A DNA stretch of 64,000 nt, taken from an uncultured Ruminococcus sp. (lineage in GTDB: Bacteria > Bacillota > Clostridia > Oscillospirales > Ruminococcaceae). Below are positions 10,012 through 18,421 of this stretch, one piece after another; the first letter of the stretch is position 1; the number at the start of each line of letters is the position of its first letter. The stretch spans positions 7,334-71,333 of the forward strand of contig UQYQ01000010.1 in NCBI GenBank assembly GCA_900545345.1, read 5' to 3'. Made by a program: the position numbers and the translations under genes. The notes beneath the pieces are model-generated. The model did no database searches. It was given only the letters and a program-made list of their open reading frames with translations, and had not been told where the DNA came from.

Positions 10012-10728
10012 TTATTTTACATTTTTATTTTTTATAATTGTTTCAGCTTTCTTCGTTTCGAGATTAATATATCTCACAAAAAGAGAAACTTTATTATCTT
10101 CATTCAGGCTGTTCCAAAGCGAGTCTGAGAATTCCTTAATATCATTTGGGATAGAAATCTTCTTTGGTTCGCCCTCAAAGCTTGGGAGAGGATTTCCGTC
10201 ACCCATGTAAGTGTGAATAAATCTTCCTTCACCATTGATAGGATTTGTATAAGTGTATGTGAATCTTTCACATGAGTCAGGATTGCCGTCAGCAGATTTA
10301 AGTATAGACATAGCATAATTGTATGTGTTTTCTTCTACATGCATAATGCCTGAAATACGAGGGGTATAGTTTGGTGCGTCATCTTCAAATTCACGGGTTC
10401 TGAGAGCTTGTTCAAAGGTTTGCTGTTTGTCCATAAGCTCATATATCGTATCTGTTTGGTCACCGTTTGTGACAATTGTTTTGTTTCCCAAAACTCTGAC
10501 AGGTGAGTATATAATAAGGTGCGGGTCGCTTAGAAGTGACGGGTCAAAAGCTTCTGTTTTAATTCCATCGTCAGTTTCAGTGAAAACTCTGTTTCTCGAG
10601 TTTACGCTTCTTCCCATGATAAAATAAGCAGTTACCGCACTTTTTCCGTCCTGAGATTTGCCGATTATGATACCTCTGCCGGGATAAGAGTTGTTTTCAA
10701 GCTCTTTATAAATATCAATTGTTTTCAT
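10012..10728 (-). CDS. IMP cyclohydrolase, PurO-type
   Basis: 238 residues resembling the IMP_cyclohyd family (archaeal PurO fold, Ntn-hydrolase-like), which closes FAICAR to IMP, the last de novo step. Visible marks are YPGRGIIIGKS at the N-terminus, YFIMGRSVNSRNRVF, and YNYAMSILKSADGNPD. It lies immediately upstream of the stand-alone AICAR transformylase with a 19-nt gap, so the two together replace bifunctional PurH. The PurO family is best known from archaea, with bacterial members in Clostridia; assignment rests on sequence pattern and operon position. Confidence 0.85.
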   Translation of the reverse strand: MKTIDIYKELENNSYPGRGIIIGKSQDGKSAVTAYFIMGRSVNSRNRVFTETDDGIKTEAFDPSLLSDPHLIIYSPVRVLGNKTIVTNGDQTDTIYELMDKQQTFEQALRTREFEDDAPNYTPRISGIMHVEENTYNYAMSILKSADGNPDSCERFTYTYTNPINGEGRFIHTYMGDGNPLPSFEGEPKKISIPNDIKEFSDSLWNSLNEDNKVSLFVRYINLETKKAETIIKNKNVK

Positions 10729-10747
10729 ATATTAATTTTCCCCTTTC

Positions 10748-11377
10748 TTAATCCGTTATAATAGTTTTATTATTGATAACTTGTATTTTATCCTCACAGA
10801 AAAGCGATACAGCTTTAGGCAGTATTTTCCATTCAGCCTCTTCCATAACTCTCTTCTGAAGAATTTCAGGTGTATCGCCGTTTTTAACCTCTACTGCCTT
10901 TTGCAGAATAATAGGACCGCCGTCACATTCCTCTGTGACAAAATGAACAGTAGCTCCTGTGAGCTTTACGCCTTTTTTGAGAACCTCTTCGTGAACATGA
11001 AGTCCGTAAAATCCCTTTCCGCAGAAAGACGGGATAAGAGCAGGGTGAACATTCATCATTTTGTTAGGGAAAGCATCTACAATCTGTTCATCAAGAATTG
11101 TCATAAAGCCTGCATACACGACAAGGTCGGCTTTTTCTTCAATAAGGGCGTCAGTCACAGCTTTAGTATAATCTTTTACAGAGTCATATTCTTTTCTTGG
11201 GATAACTCTTGCGGCAATGTCATTTTGTTTAGCACGTTCAAGTGCATAGACACCGTCTTTTGAAGCGATAACACAGGTTATTTTACCGTTTTTAATCAGA
11301 CCGCTTTTTTGAGCGTCAATGAGTGCCTGAAGATTTGTTCCTCCGCCTGAAACAAGTACGCATATGTTTTTCATCAT
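10748..11377 (-). CDS. purN: GAR transformylase
   Basis: 10-formyl-THF-dependent formylation of GAR to FGAR, third purine step. 209 residues with [10 protein letters not shown] at the N-terminus, [11 protein letters not shown] (catalytic His with the preceding Asn), [17 protein letters not shown] (catalytic Asp region). The start codon overlaps the purM stop codon by four bases (ATGA), a sign of translational coupling. ATGATG gives two possible adjacent starts. Family length is usual. Confidence 0.95.
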   Translation of the reverse strand: MMKNICVLVSGGGTNLQALIDAQKSGLIKNGKITCVIASKDGVYALERAKQNDIAARVIPRKEYDSVKDYTKAVTDALIEEKADLVVYAGFMTILDEQIVDAFPNKMMNVHPALIPSFCGKGFYGLHVHEEVLKKGVKLTGATVHFVTEECDGGPIILQKAVEVKNGDTPEILQKRVMEEAEWKILPKAVSLFCEDKIQVINNKTIITD

Positions 11378-12408
11378 GCTATTATAACTCCCTCATCACT
11401 GTCAACAAGCTCACCGAGCACATATGCTTCTTCACCGGCTGCGTTGATAGCTTCAATTGCCTTGTCAGCGTCGTTTTTATCAACAACAACTGTCATTCCG
11501 ACTCCCATATTGAATGTGTTAAACATATCTCTTTCAGGAATTTTTCCTGTGCTTGCAATTACATCGAATATAGGAAGAATCTGAACTGCTGATTTTTCAA
11601 TCTTTGCTGAAATTCCCTTTGGAAGTGAACGAGGAATATTTTCATAAAAACCTCCGCCTGTGATATGTGAAATAGATTTAATTGTGCAAGCGTCCAAAGC
11701 ATTCATAATAGCTTTTACATAGATTTTTGTAGGTGTAAGCAGAGTATCTCCGAGAGTAGTTCCAAGCTCACTTATGTGTCTTGCAAGGTTAGATTCAGTT
11801 ACAGAGAATACTTTCCTTACTAATGAAAAACCGTTTGAGTGAACACCGCTTGATTTAATACCGATCATGATATCACCGGCTTTTTGAGTATCAGGTTTTA
11901 GAATTTTGTCCTTATCAACAACTCCGACAGAAAAGCCTGCCAAATCATATTCATCTTCAGGATAGAAGCCCGGCATTTCAGCAGTTTCACCGCCGATTAA
12001 AGCACAGCCTGACTGAACACAGCCTTCCGCAACACCTGAAACAATATCGGCAACCTTTTCAGGTACATTTTTGCCGACTGCGATATAATCCAAGAAGAAC
12101 TGTGGTTTTGCACCGCAGCAGATTATGTCGTTTACGCACATAGCCACACAGTCAATTCCTACTGTATTATGCTTGTCCATTAAAAAAGCAATTTTAAGCT
12201 TTGTACCGACACCGTCTGTTCCCGAAACCAAAACAGGCTTGTTTATTCCGGTAATATCCAGCTCATAAAGACCTCCGAAACCGCCAAGACCTGAAAGAAC
12301 ATTAGAGGTCATTGTTTTTGCAACATGCTGTTTCATAAGTTCAACAGCTTTATAACCTGCGGTTACATCAACACCTGCTTCTTTATAACTGTTTGAAAAA
12401 CTTTTCAT
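11374..12408 (-). CDS. purM: AIR synthetase
   Basis: ATP-dependent ring closure of FGAM to AIR, fifth purine step. 344 residues of the PurM/ThiL/SelD fold: [11 protein letters not shown] near the N-terminus, [11 protein letters not shown] for ATP/metal binding, [21 protein letters not shown] and [11 protein letters not shown]. It lies between purF and purN in the operon, overlapping the latter by four bases, with a GGAG-type ribosome site. Confidence 0.95.
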   Translation of the reverse strand: MKSFSNSYKEAGVDVTAGYKAVELMKQHVAKTMTSNVLSGLGGFGGLYELDITGINKPVLVSGTDGVGTKLKIAFLMDKHNTVGIDCVAMCVNDIICCGAKPQFFLDYIAVGKNVPEKVADIVSGVAEGCVQSGCALIGGETAEMPGFYPEDEYDLAGFSVGVVDKDKILKPDTQKAGDIMIGIKSSGVHSNGFSLVRKVFSVTESNLARHISELGTTLGDTLLTPTKIYVKAIMNALDACTIKSISHITGGGFYENIPRSLPKGISAKIEKSAVQILPIFDVIASTGKIPERDMFNTFNMGVGMTVVVDKNDADKAIEAINAAGEEAYVLGELVDSDEGVIIA

Positions 12409-12453
12409 ACTTTTTCTCCTTTATTTTTTATTGTAAATACTCAATATTTATCT

Positions 12454-13899
12454 TTATTCTATATTCAGCAAAAGCTGATTATTATTGATTTTAAACTCAA
12501 ATTTGTCCTTTGGCATTTCTTTAGGCACTTCGATAGGATATTCACCGTTAAAGCATCCGACGCAGAAGTCGCAATGTGAAATTCCGGCAAGCTTCTTTAC
12601 ATTTTCAATACTCAAATATCCTAAACTGTCAGCACCTATGCTTTCGCATATTTCATCAACTGATTTTTTCTGACAGGCAATAAGCTTGTCTTTGCTGTCA
12701 ATATCTGTTCCGAAATAGCATTCCGAAACAAAAGGAGGAGATGAGACCCTTACATGAACCTCTTTCGCTCCTGCTTCACGAAGAAGATTGACAATTCTTC
12801 TCATAGTAGTGCCCCTGACAATACTGTCATCTATCATTACAACCCGTTTTCCTTTAACCGTGTCGGATATAACATTGAGCTTAATTTTAACAGAGTTTGT
12901 TCTCTCAAGCTGGGTAGGCTGTATAAATGTTCTGCCTATATATCTGTTTTTTATAAAACCGATTCCGTATGGAATACCGCTGGCATTGGCAAAGCCAAGT
13001 GCCGCATCCAGTCCCGAATCGGGAACGCCTATTACAACATCAGCTTCTGCAGGGTGCTCCTGCCACAAGAATTTTCCTGCTCTCAGTCTGGCCTTATGAA
13101 CACTTGAACCCTCTATAACTGAATCGGGTCTTGCAAAATATACGTATTCAAATACACAGACGGTCCCTTTATTTCCGCAGTGCGTTTCAATACTTCGCAA
13201 ACCGTTTTTGTCAATAACAACAATTTCACCCGGCTTTATATCACGAATGAATTTTGCACCAATACTTTCAAATGCACATGTTTCAGAAGACACAACATAC
13301 CCGTTTGCAGTTTTTCCAAGACTCAGCGGTCTGAATCCGTTAGGGTCACGGGCAGCTATAAGCTTAGTAGGGGACATAACCAAAATAGAATAAGCACCCT
13401 TGATTTTATACATAGCTTTGTTAACCGCTTCTTCAATAGAACCGCTTATCAGACGCTGTTCGGTGACAGCATATGAAATAACTTCCGTGTCATTTGTAGT
13501 GTGGAAAATAGCACCTTTCATTTCGTATTCTCTTCTTAATTCAAGAGCGTTTACGAGATTGCCGTTATGTGCTATTGACATAGGTCCTTTAACATGCCGG
13601 ACAACTAACGGCTGAGCATTTGAACGGTTAGAGTTTCCCGTTGTTGAATATCTAACATGACCGATTGCAATTTGACCGTTTCCGAGATGGTTTAAAGTTT
13701 CTTTGTTAAAAACTTCCGGAACAAGTCCTAAATCTTTGTGATGATGAAATACTCCGTCATCGTTTACAACAATTCCGCAGCTTTCCTGACCTCTGTGCTG
13801 AAGGGCATAAAGTCCGACATAAACAGAAGATGCAACATCACAGGTTTCATTCGAATATATACCGAATACTCCGCATTCTTCGTGAATGGCGTTAAACAA
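12454..13899 (-). CDS. purF: Amidophosphoribosyltransferase (catalytic)
   Basis: First committed step of purine synthesis: PRPP plus glutamine to phosphoribosylamine. 481 residues. The start is TTG, because an in-frame TAG lies two codons upstream and the TTG gives a short propeptide MFNAIHEE before Cys9, the Ntn-type glutaminase nucleophile (ECGVFGIY). Other glutaminase residues are intact (QHRGQESCG, AHNGNLVN, TNDTEV). The PRPP loop MIDDSIVRGTT is near residues 350-365 and the C-terminal HCDFCVGC suggests the oxygen-sensitive 4Fe-4S cluster known from the Bacillus enzyme. The ribosome site GGAAAGGA lies inside the end of the upstream paralogue gene, 6 nt away, implying coupled translation. 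Confidence 0.95.
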   Translation of the reverse strand: MFNAIHEECGVFGIYSNETCDVASSVYVGLYALQHRGQESCGIVVNDDGVFHHHKDLGLVPEVFNKETLNHLGNGQIAIGHVRYSTTGNSNRSNAQPLVVRHVKGPMSIAHNGNLVNALELRREYEMKGAIFHTTNDTEVISYAVTEQRLISGSIEEAVNKAMYKIKGAYSILVMSPTKLIAARDPNGFRPLSLGKTANGYVVSSETCAFESIGAKFIRDIKPGEIVVIDKNGLRSIETHCGNKGTVCVFEYVYFARPDSVIEGSSVHKARLRAGKFLWQEHPAEADVVIGVPDSGLDAALGFANASGIPYGIGFIKNRYIGRTFIQPTQLERTNSVKIKLNVISDTVKGKRVVMIDDSIVRGTTMRRIVNLLREAGAKEVHVRVSSPPFVSECYFGTDIDSKDKLIACQKKSVDEICESIGADSLGYLSIENVKKLAGISHCDFCVGCFNGEYPIEVPKEMPKDKFEFKINNNQLLLNIE

Positions 13900-13905
13900 T
13901 TGCTA

Positions 13906-15327
13906 TCATTCCTTTCCGTTCCAGCAGTATGTGCATAAATCGCATTCCGGTTTTCCAACTGCTCTTACTGTTCCCGGAAGTGACTGGAATTCAAGGGAAG
14001 TAAGTTTTAGTCGTCTGCATATTTCATCTCTGAGCTTTTTGCCGCGTTCGGTATTTGAATCGCTGTATTCTTCTATGTATTTTACACCTTCTACGCCTTC
14101 AAATTCATCAATGATTTGTCTTGCGATAAGCTCAAGCTCTGATGTGCTTCTTGAAAAATTCAGGTATTTGCATCCATACATAATCGGAGGACAAGCTGAA
14201 CGCATATGTACTTCTTTAGCACCGTTTTCATATAAAAACTCAACCGTTTCTCTCATTTGAGTGCCTCTTACAATACTGTCATCGACAAAAAGAAGTTTTT
14301 TTCCGTCAATTAACTCATGAACGGGAATAAGCTTCATTTTGGCAACTTTATTTCTCATTGACTGATTTTGAGGCATAAAGCTTCTCGGCCATGTAGGAGT
14401 ATATTTGATAAAAGGTCTTGCAAAAGGAATACCGCTTTTGTTTGCATATCCTATTGCATGAGGAATACCCGAATCGGGAACACCGCATACATAGTCAACA
14501 TCAGGGAGCTTTCCGTTTTTCATATCTGTTTCAGCCATTATCTCACCGTTGCGTGTACGCATAGCTTCAACATTAACTCCTTCATAAACTGCATTCGGAT
14601 AACCATAATAAGTCCAAAGAAAAGTACAGATTTTTTTGTTGTCATTTCCTTCGCTTAAAACTTCGTAGCCGTCTTTTGTTATACTTACAATCTCACCCGA
14701 ATGAAGCTCATAGCAGGTTTTAAATCCTAACTTCTGAAATGCAAATGATTCAAACGAGAAGCAGTATCCGTCTGATCTTTTGCCAAGAATAATAGGAAGT
14801 CTGCCCATCTTGTCCCTTGCAGCAATAATTCTGTCCTCTGTCATTATGACAAGTGACATTGTTCCTTTAATTTTGTCCTGAGCGTATTTTATACCCTCGA
14901 CAAAAGAACTTTTTTGTGCAATAAGCGCTGCAATCAGTCCGCAGGAATTAACATTGCCGCTGCTCATGGACTCAAAGTTTGCACATCCTGAGTCTAGGAG
15001 TTCAGACATAAGCTCGTCCGCATTGTTAATTATACCGATGGTGCAAATTGCATAAAGCCCAAGCTTTGATCTGACCATTATCGGCTGAGGGTCTGTATCG
15101 CTGATGCATCCGATACAGATATTTCCGCGCATTGAATCTATATCCTTTTCAAATTTTGTTCTGAAAGGTGAGTTTTCAATGCTGTGAATGTTTCTCTGGA
15201 ACCCAAGTTCAGGTGAGTATGATGTCATACCTCCTCGTCTTGTGCCCAGATGTGAATGATAGTCAGTTCCGAAAAAAACATCTGAAATGCAGTCGTTTGA
15301 AGAAACTGCACCGAAAAATCCGCCCAT
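13906..15327 (-). CDS. PurF paralogue lacking glutaminase nucleophile
   Basis: 473 residues with the whole amidophosphoribosyltransferase layout, but the N-terminus reads MGGFFGAVSS where active enzymes have CGVFGI: the nucleophilic Cys is Gly. The oxyanion-hole motif NGNLVN is IGIINN and the glutamine-binding TNDTEV is NVNSCGL, so the glutaminase site appears dead. By contrast the PRPP loop FVDDSIVRGTQ (about 345-360), VCGVPDSGI and the C-terminal CDLCTYC cluster ligands are kept. It lies directly upstream of true purF with a 6-nt gap. Inference: an ammonia-using, regulatory or partner subunit of PurF, or a phosphoribosyltransferase on another nucleophile. I recall similar MGGFFG/MGGIFG paralogues in other Clostridia and Bacteroidetes. 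Confidence 0.85.
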   Translation of the reverse strand: MGGFFGAVSSNDCISDVFFGTDYHSHLGTRRGGMTSYSPELGFQRNIHSIENSPFRTKFEKDIDSMRGNICIGCISDTDPQPIMVRSKLGLYAICTIGIINNADELMSELLDSGCANFESMSSGNVNSCGLIAALIAQKSSFVEGIKYAQDKIKGTMSLVIMTEDRIIAARDKMGRLPIILGKRSDGYCFSFESFAFQKLGFKTCYELHSGEIVSITKDGYEVLSEGNDNKKICTFLWTYYGYPNAVYEGVNVEAMRTRNGEIMAETDMKNGKLPDVDYVCGVPDSGIPHAIGYANKSGIPFARPFIKYTPTWPRSFMPQNQSMRNKVAKMKLIPVHELIDGKKLLFVDDSIVRGTQMRETVEFLYENGAKEVHMRSACPPIMYGCKYLNFSRSTSELELIARQIIDEFEGVEGVKYIEEYSDSNTERGKKLRDEICRRLKLTSLEFQSLPGTVRAVGKPECDLCTYCWNGKE

Positions 15328-15376
15328 ATTAAATACCGTTCCTTATTGATTTTTTTATTGGTTTTGAAAAAGCCGG

Positions 15377-16096
15377 TTAGTTTATTCCCAATCTTTTCAT
15401 CATTTCCTGATAAGCTTCTTCTACACCGCCCATATCTCTGCGGAAACGGTCTTTATCAAGCTTTTCATGTGTTGTTGAATCCCAGAAACGGCATGTATCA
15501 GGTGAAATTTCATCAGCAAGAATAATAGTACCGTCTGATGTTTTGCCGAATTCGATTTTAAAATCGATAAGGTCAACATTCTTTTCTTTGAAGAATTTAA
15601 CCATAAAATCATTAACCATAAATGCATATTTTGAAATTGTATCGATTTCTTCTCTTGTTGCAAGTCCGAGTCCCAGTGCATAATAGTCGTTTATGAACGG
15701 GTCGCCTAAGTCATCATTTTTATAGCTGAATTCAAGAGTAGGAGTCTTAAGAGGAGTTCCTTCTTCAATTCCCAGTTTCTTTGAAAAACTTCCTGCCGCA
15801 ACATTTCTTATAATAACCTCTAAAGGAACTATGTCAACCTTTTTAACTATAGTTTCACGGTCGCTGATTTCCTCAACAAGGTGAGTAGGTACGCCTTCTT
15901 TTTCAAGAAGCTTAAACATAAAATTTGTCATTCTGTTGTTAATAACACCTTTGCCTGTGATTGTACCTTTCTTTTCACCGTTGAAAGCTGTTGCATCGTC
16001 CTTATAGTCAACGATAACTAAGTCAGGATTGTTTGTAGCATAAACTTTCTTAGCCTTTCCCTCATACAGTTGTTCTGTTTTAACTAGATTTTCCAT
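15377..16096 (-). CDS. purC: SAICAR synthetase
   Basis: ATP-dependent condensation of CAIR with aspartate, seventh purine step. 239 residues: [10 protein letters not shown] at the start, [36 protein letters not shown] and [12 protein letters not shown], all standard motifs of this ATP-grasp-like family. Second gene of the operon after purE, with AGGAGGAT before the ATG and 93 nt between them. Confidence 0.96.
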   Translation of the reverse strand: MENLVKTEQLYEGKAKKVYATNNPDLVIVDYKDDATAFNGEKKGTITGKGVINNRMTNFMFKLLEKEGVPTHLVEEISDRETIVKKVDIVPLEVIIRNVAAGSFSKKLGIEEGTPLKTPTLEFSYKNDDLGDPFINDYYALGLGLATREEIDTISKYAFMVNDFMVKFFKEKNVDLIDFKIEFGKTSDGTIILADEISPDTCRFWDSTTHEKLDKDRFRRDMGGVEEAYQEMMKRLGIN

Positions 16097-16189
16097 GATT
16101 TTATCCTCCTGAATTTTATTTTTTCTGTTGTTTCAAGCATCACTGCCTAAGAAATTCTTTACCGGCAGCAATTTGCGGTTTTTGATTAA

Positions 16190-16684
16190 TTACAGAGAAG
16201 CGATTTGCTCTTGAAGAGCCTTATCCTTGGCTTTGACACCTTCAGTCATATCTTTTTTTGCTTTTTCAAGTCGGTTAGCTAAAGCTTCGTCTGAAAGTGC
16301 AAGCATCTGAATTGCTAAAAGTGCCGCATTCTTTGCTCCGTTCACTGCAACGGTTGCGACAGGGATGCCGCTTGGCATTTGCACTGTAGCAAGAAGTGCA
16401 TCCATACCGTCGAAGGTTGATTTAATAGGAATTCCTATAACAGGAAGAGTGGTATGACCGGCAACTACTCCTGCAAGGTGTGCCGCCATTCCCGCTGCAC
16501 AAATAATAACTCCGAAACCGTTTTCTTTTGCTTTTGAAGCAAAATCCGAAGCGAGCTCCGGTGTTCTGTGTGCTGACATAACATGTGCTTCATAAGGAAC
16601 ACCGTAATCCTGAAGTTCTTTAATAGCCTTTGATACAATAGGGAAATCGCTGTCGCTTCCCATAATAACTGCAACTTTTTTCAT
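16190..16684 (-). CDS. purE: N5-CAIR mutase (class I PurE)
   Basis: Converts N5-CAIR to CAIR. 164 residues with [22 protein letters not shown] (catalytic His) and GAAHLAG-type [16 protein letters not shown] segments. This is the bacterial mutase form that normally partners PurK; purK is not in the window. First structural gene of the purine operon; GGAGGAC ribosome site 4-5 nt before ATG. The leader upstream carries a terminator 60 nt away. Confidence 0.95.
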   Translation of the reverse strand: MKKVAVIMGSDSDFPIVSKAIKELQDYGVPYEAHVMSAHRTPELASDFASKAKENGFGVIICAAGMAAHLAGVVAGHTTLPVIGIPIKSTFDGMDALLATVQMPSGIPVATVAVNGAKNAALLAIQMLALSDEALANRLEKAKKDMTEGVKAKDKALQEQIASL

Positions 16685-16744
16685 AAAAGTCCTCCGTTTC
16701 TGCGTGAAGCTTTATTGCACGCTGTGTTAAAAAGTTTTTACAGT

Positions 16745-16773
16745 AAAAAAACTGCAACATCTCTGCTGCAGTT
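16745..16773 (-). terminator. Leader (attenuator-like) terminator of purine operon
   Basis: On the minus strand AACTGCAGCA and TGTTGCAGTT form a 10-bp stem (one G-T wobble) with a GAGA tetraloop, followed directly by seven T. It stands about 60 nt before the purE start and about 160 nt after the predicted transcription start, so it must be read through for the operon to be expressed. Confidence 0.85.
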
Positions 16774-16777
16774 AAAA

Positions 16778-16903
16778 TTATGCTATTATTTTGTTGTTTG
16801 AGTGCAATGAAGCAAGGTAACATTCTAAAACGCTTGCAGAAGAACAATTACCTGAAAAACTGTATGAAGATTTATAGTATTGTCTTGCGAAAATAAATGT
16901 CAT
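16778..16903 (-). CDS. 41-codon leader ORF upstream of purE
   Basis: ATG preceded by TTGAGGTAAAATGT, a plausible GAGGT ribosome site 8 nt away; 41 codons ending TAA. The peptide starts MTFIFARQYYKSSYSF and is rich in Ser (9 of 41) and Tyr, with no run of a purine-pathway amino acid such as Gly, Gln or Asp. The stop codon is 4 nt from the first base of the terminator stem, so a ribosome reaching the end would cover its 5' arm. That geometry suggests translation-dependent antitermination. It could also be a chance ORF; no homologue is known to me. Confidence 0.55.
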   Translation of the reverse strand: MTFIFARQYYKSSYSFSGNCSSASVLECYLASLHSNNKIIA

Positions 16904-16942
16904 ACATTTTACCTCAAATCGACTAAAATCATTACATTTAAT

Positions 16943-16971
16943 ATTGTACTCTAAATTTGAAAAAATTTCAA
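16943..16971 (-). promoter_or_regulatory. Promoter of the purine operon
   Basis: Minus-strand TTGAAA (16971-16966), 17-bp spacer, TACAAT (16948-16943). Predicted start near 16936, giving a leader of about 250 nt. No purine (guanine/adenine) riboswitch core is visible in that leader. Confidence 0.75.
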
Positions 16972-17028
16972 CACTTATTGCTATAAAATTTATAATGATA
17001 TTATTTTAATTAATTGTTAAAATTGCAT

Positions 17029-17055
17029 ACAGACTGATTTAAAAAAAGAGTCTGT
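17029..17055 (-). terminator. Hairpin after the small minus-strand gene
   Basis: ACAGACT pairs with AGTCTGT around a T-rich loop on the minus strand, followed by ATGCAATTTT. A modest terminator for the 72-residue gene upstream of it. Confidence 0.5.
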
Positions 17056-17061
17056 GAACCG

Positions 17062-17280
17062 TTAACTGAAGTTATTATTTTGAAATCCGGTTTTAGATGA
17101 TGCGTTATTCTTGCCGAAATTGCCTGCGAAAGCCTGCATTTCACTTCTTGAATGTATTTTATGCGTTTGTTCGATAATCTGCTGTTTTTGTTCGTCTGAA
17201 AGTGATACAAAGTAGTTCAGTGACGCTGGGTTTTCGGCAAGTGCCATTTTCAGTCCTATAGGAATGTCTTTTAAATCCAT
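17062..17280 (-). CDS. Small protein resembling OmdA/YdeI C-terminal region
   Basis: 72 residues from the ATG with AAAAGGAGAAGAATT before it; an upstream in-frame start would add 18 residues without a ribosome site. The sequence MDLKDIPIGLKMALAENPAS, followed by YFVSLSDEQKQQIIEQ, resembles the helical bacteriocin-protection (OmdA) segment found at the end of YdeI-type proteins (pattern ALAxNPxA...FxxLSxxxxxxxIxxI). Function unknown; soluble, no membrane segments. It shares a compact divergent promoter region with rsmA. Confidence 0.6.
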   Translation of the reverse strand: MDLKDIPIGLKMALAENPASLNYFVSLSDEQKQQIIEQTHKIHSRSEMQAFAGNFGKNNASSKTGFQNNNFS

Positions 17281-17305
17281 AATTCTTCTCCTTTTAAAAA
17301 ATAAG

Positions 17306-17350
17306 ATTGTATCAGTATTATTTGAAAATTTCACTTTATTATGCTATAAT
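17306..17350. promoter_or_regulatory. Back-to-back divergent promoters
   Basis: Plus strand: TTGAAA 17322-17327, 17-bp spacer, TATAAT 17345-17350, for rsmA. Minus strand: GTGAAA 17334-17329, 17-bp spacer, TACAAT 17311-17306, for the small protein. The two -35 boxes are one base apart in a TTGAAAATTTCAC palindrome, so the polymerases should compete. Confidence 0.75.
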
Positions 17351-17386
17351 AACTAAAACTATATTTTGTAAAAAGGGAAAATGATA

Positions 17387-18247
17387 ATGGAAAATCTCTC
17401 TAACATAAATGTTATAAAAGCTTTAATCAAAAAGCATGATTTTGAGTTTTCAAAAAATTTAGGTCAGAACTTTTTGATAAATCCTTCGGTGTGTCCAAAA
17501 ATCGCCGAAATGGGCAATGCAAAATCGGGCTTTGGAATAATCGAAATCGGTACGGGAGTCGGTGTTTTAACAACAGAGCTTGCAAAGCGTGCCGATAAGG
17601 TTGTTGCAATAGAAATTGACAAGCGTTTGCTTCCGATTTTAGATGATACTTTATCTGAGTTCGATAATGTAAAAATCATAAACGCGGATGTTATGGAGAT
17701 TGACCTTTCAAAGATTATAGATGAAGAGTTTGAAGGTCTTGATGTTGCAGTGTGTGCTAACCTTCCGTATTATCTTACATCGCCGATAATAATGATGCTT
17801 ATGGAGTCAAGACTGCGTATAAAATCAATAACTGTCATGGTTCAGAAAGAAGCAGGCACTCGCTTGTGTGCTAAGATGGGAACAAGAGATATGGGTGCGG
17901 TGACGGTGGCTGTTAATTATTTTTCCAATCCGAAAATACTTTTTAATGTATCAAGAGGAAGCTTTATGCCTGCACCGAATGTTGACAGCTGTGTAGTCAG
18001 GTTTGATATAAAGGATGAAACCCCGGAAGGTGTCTGTGATGAAAAGTTATTTTTTAAGGTTGCAAGAGGGGCGTTTTCACAGCGAAGAAAAACTCTTGCA
18101 AATTCGGTTTCATCAGCTCTAAGTATAGAAAAACAAACAGTTATAAAGGCTATTGAGCAAGCAGGACTTAGTATCTCTGTCAGACCCGAACAGCTTTCAA
18201 TGGAAGAACTGATTGAGTTTGCGAATAATATATACAAATTTATATAA
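17387..18247 (+). CDS. rsmA: 16S rRNA (A1518/A1519) dimethyltransferase
   Basis: SAM-dependent dimethylation of two adjacent adenines in helix 45 of 16S rRNA (KsgA). 286 residues from the second of two close ATGs, chosen because AAGGG is 9 nt away (the ATG at 17381 would be only 3 nt from it). Motifs: KNLGQNFLIN, IEIGTGVGVLTTELA for SAM, NADVMEID, and ANLPYYLTSPI (the NLPY catalytic motif IV); the C-terminal helical domain contains RGAFSQRRKTL. Monocistronic, own promoter, followed by a bidirectional terminator. Confidence 0.95.
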   Translation: MENLSNINVIKALIKKHDFEFSKNLGQNFLINPSVCPKIAEMGNAKSGFGIIEIGTGVGVLTTELAKRADKVVAIEIDKRLLPILDDTLSEFDNVKIINADVMEIDLSKIIDEEFEGLDVAVCANLPYYLTSPIIMMLMESRLRIKSITVMVQKEAGTRLCAKMGTRDMGAVTVAVNYFSNPKILFNVSRGSFMPAPNVDSCVVRFDIKDETPEGVCDEKLFFKVARGAFSQRRKTLANSVSSALSIEKQTVIKAIEQAGLSISVRPEQLSMEELIEFANNIYKFI

Positions 18248-18346
18248 TATTGTTTGTTATTGTTCAAAATAATAAAACGGCAAAACTAAGAAAGTTTACA
18301 GTAAATGGAGCAAACAGCTAAAAAAAGTAAAAGTTAAATAATTAAT

Positions 18347-18379
18347 AAAAAGTGCAGAAAAAATATTTCTGCACTTTTT
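18347..18379. terminator. Bidirectional terminator rsmA / coaBC
   Basis: AAAAAGTGCAGAAA and TTTCTGCACTTTTT form a perfect 14-bp stem with a 5-nt loop; A/T runs make it usable from both convergent genes. Confidence 0.9.
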
Positions 18380-18421
18380 ATGTGGTTATTGTTTTGTTTG
18401 TTTATAATTAACAAGTGTAAG

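Noticed and set aside
16685..16971. Purine riboswitch upstream of purE
   Set aside because: I looked for the conserved junction and kissing-loop sequences of the guanine/adenine aptamer and found none; the leader shows an ORF and terminator instead.
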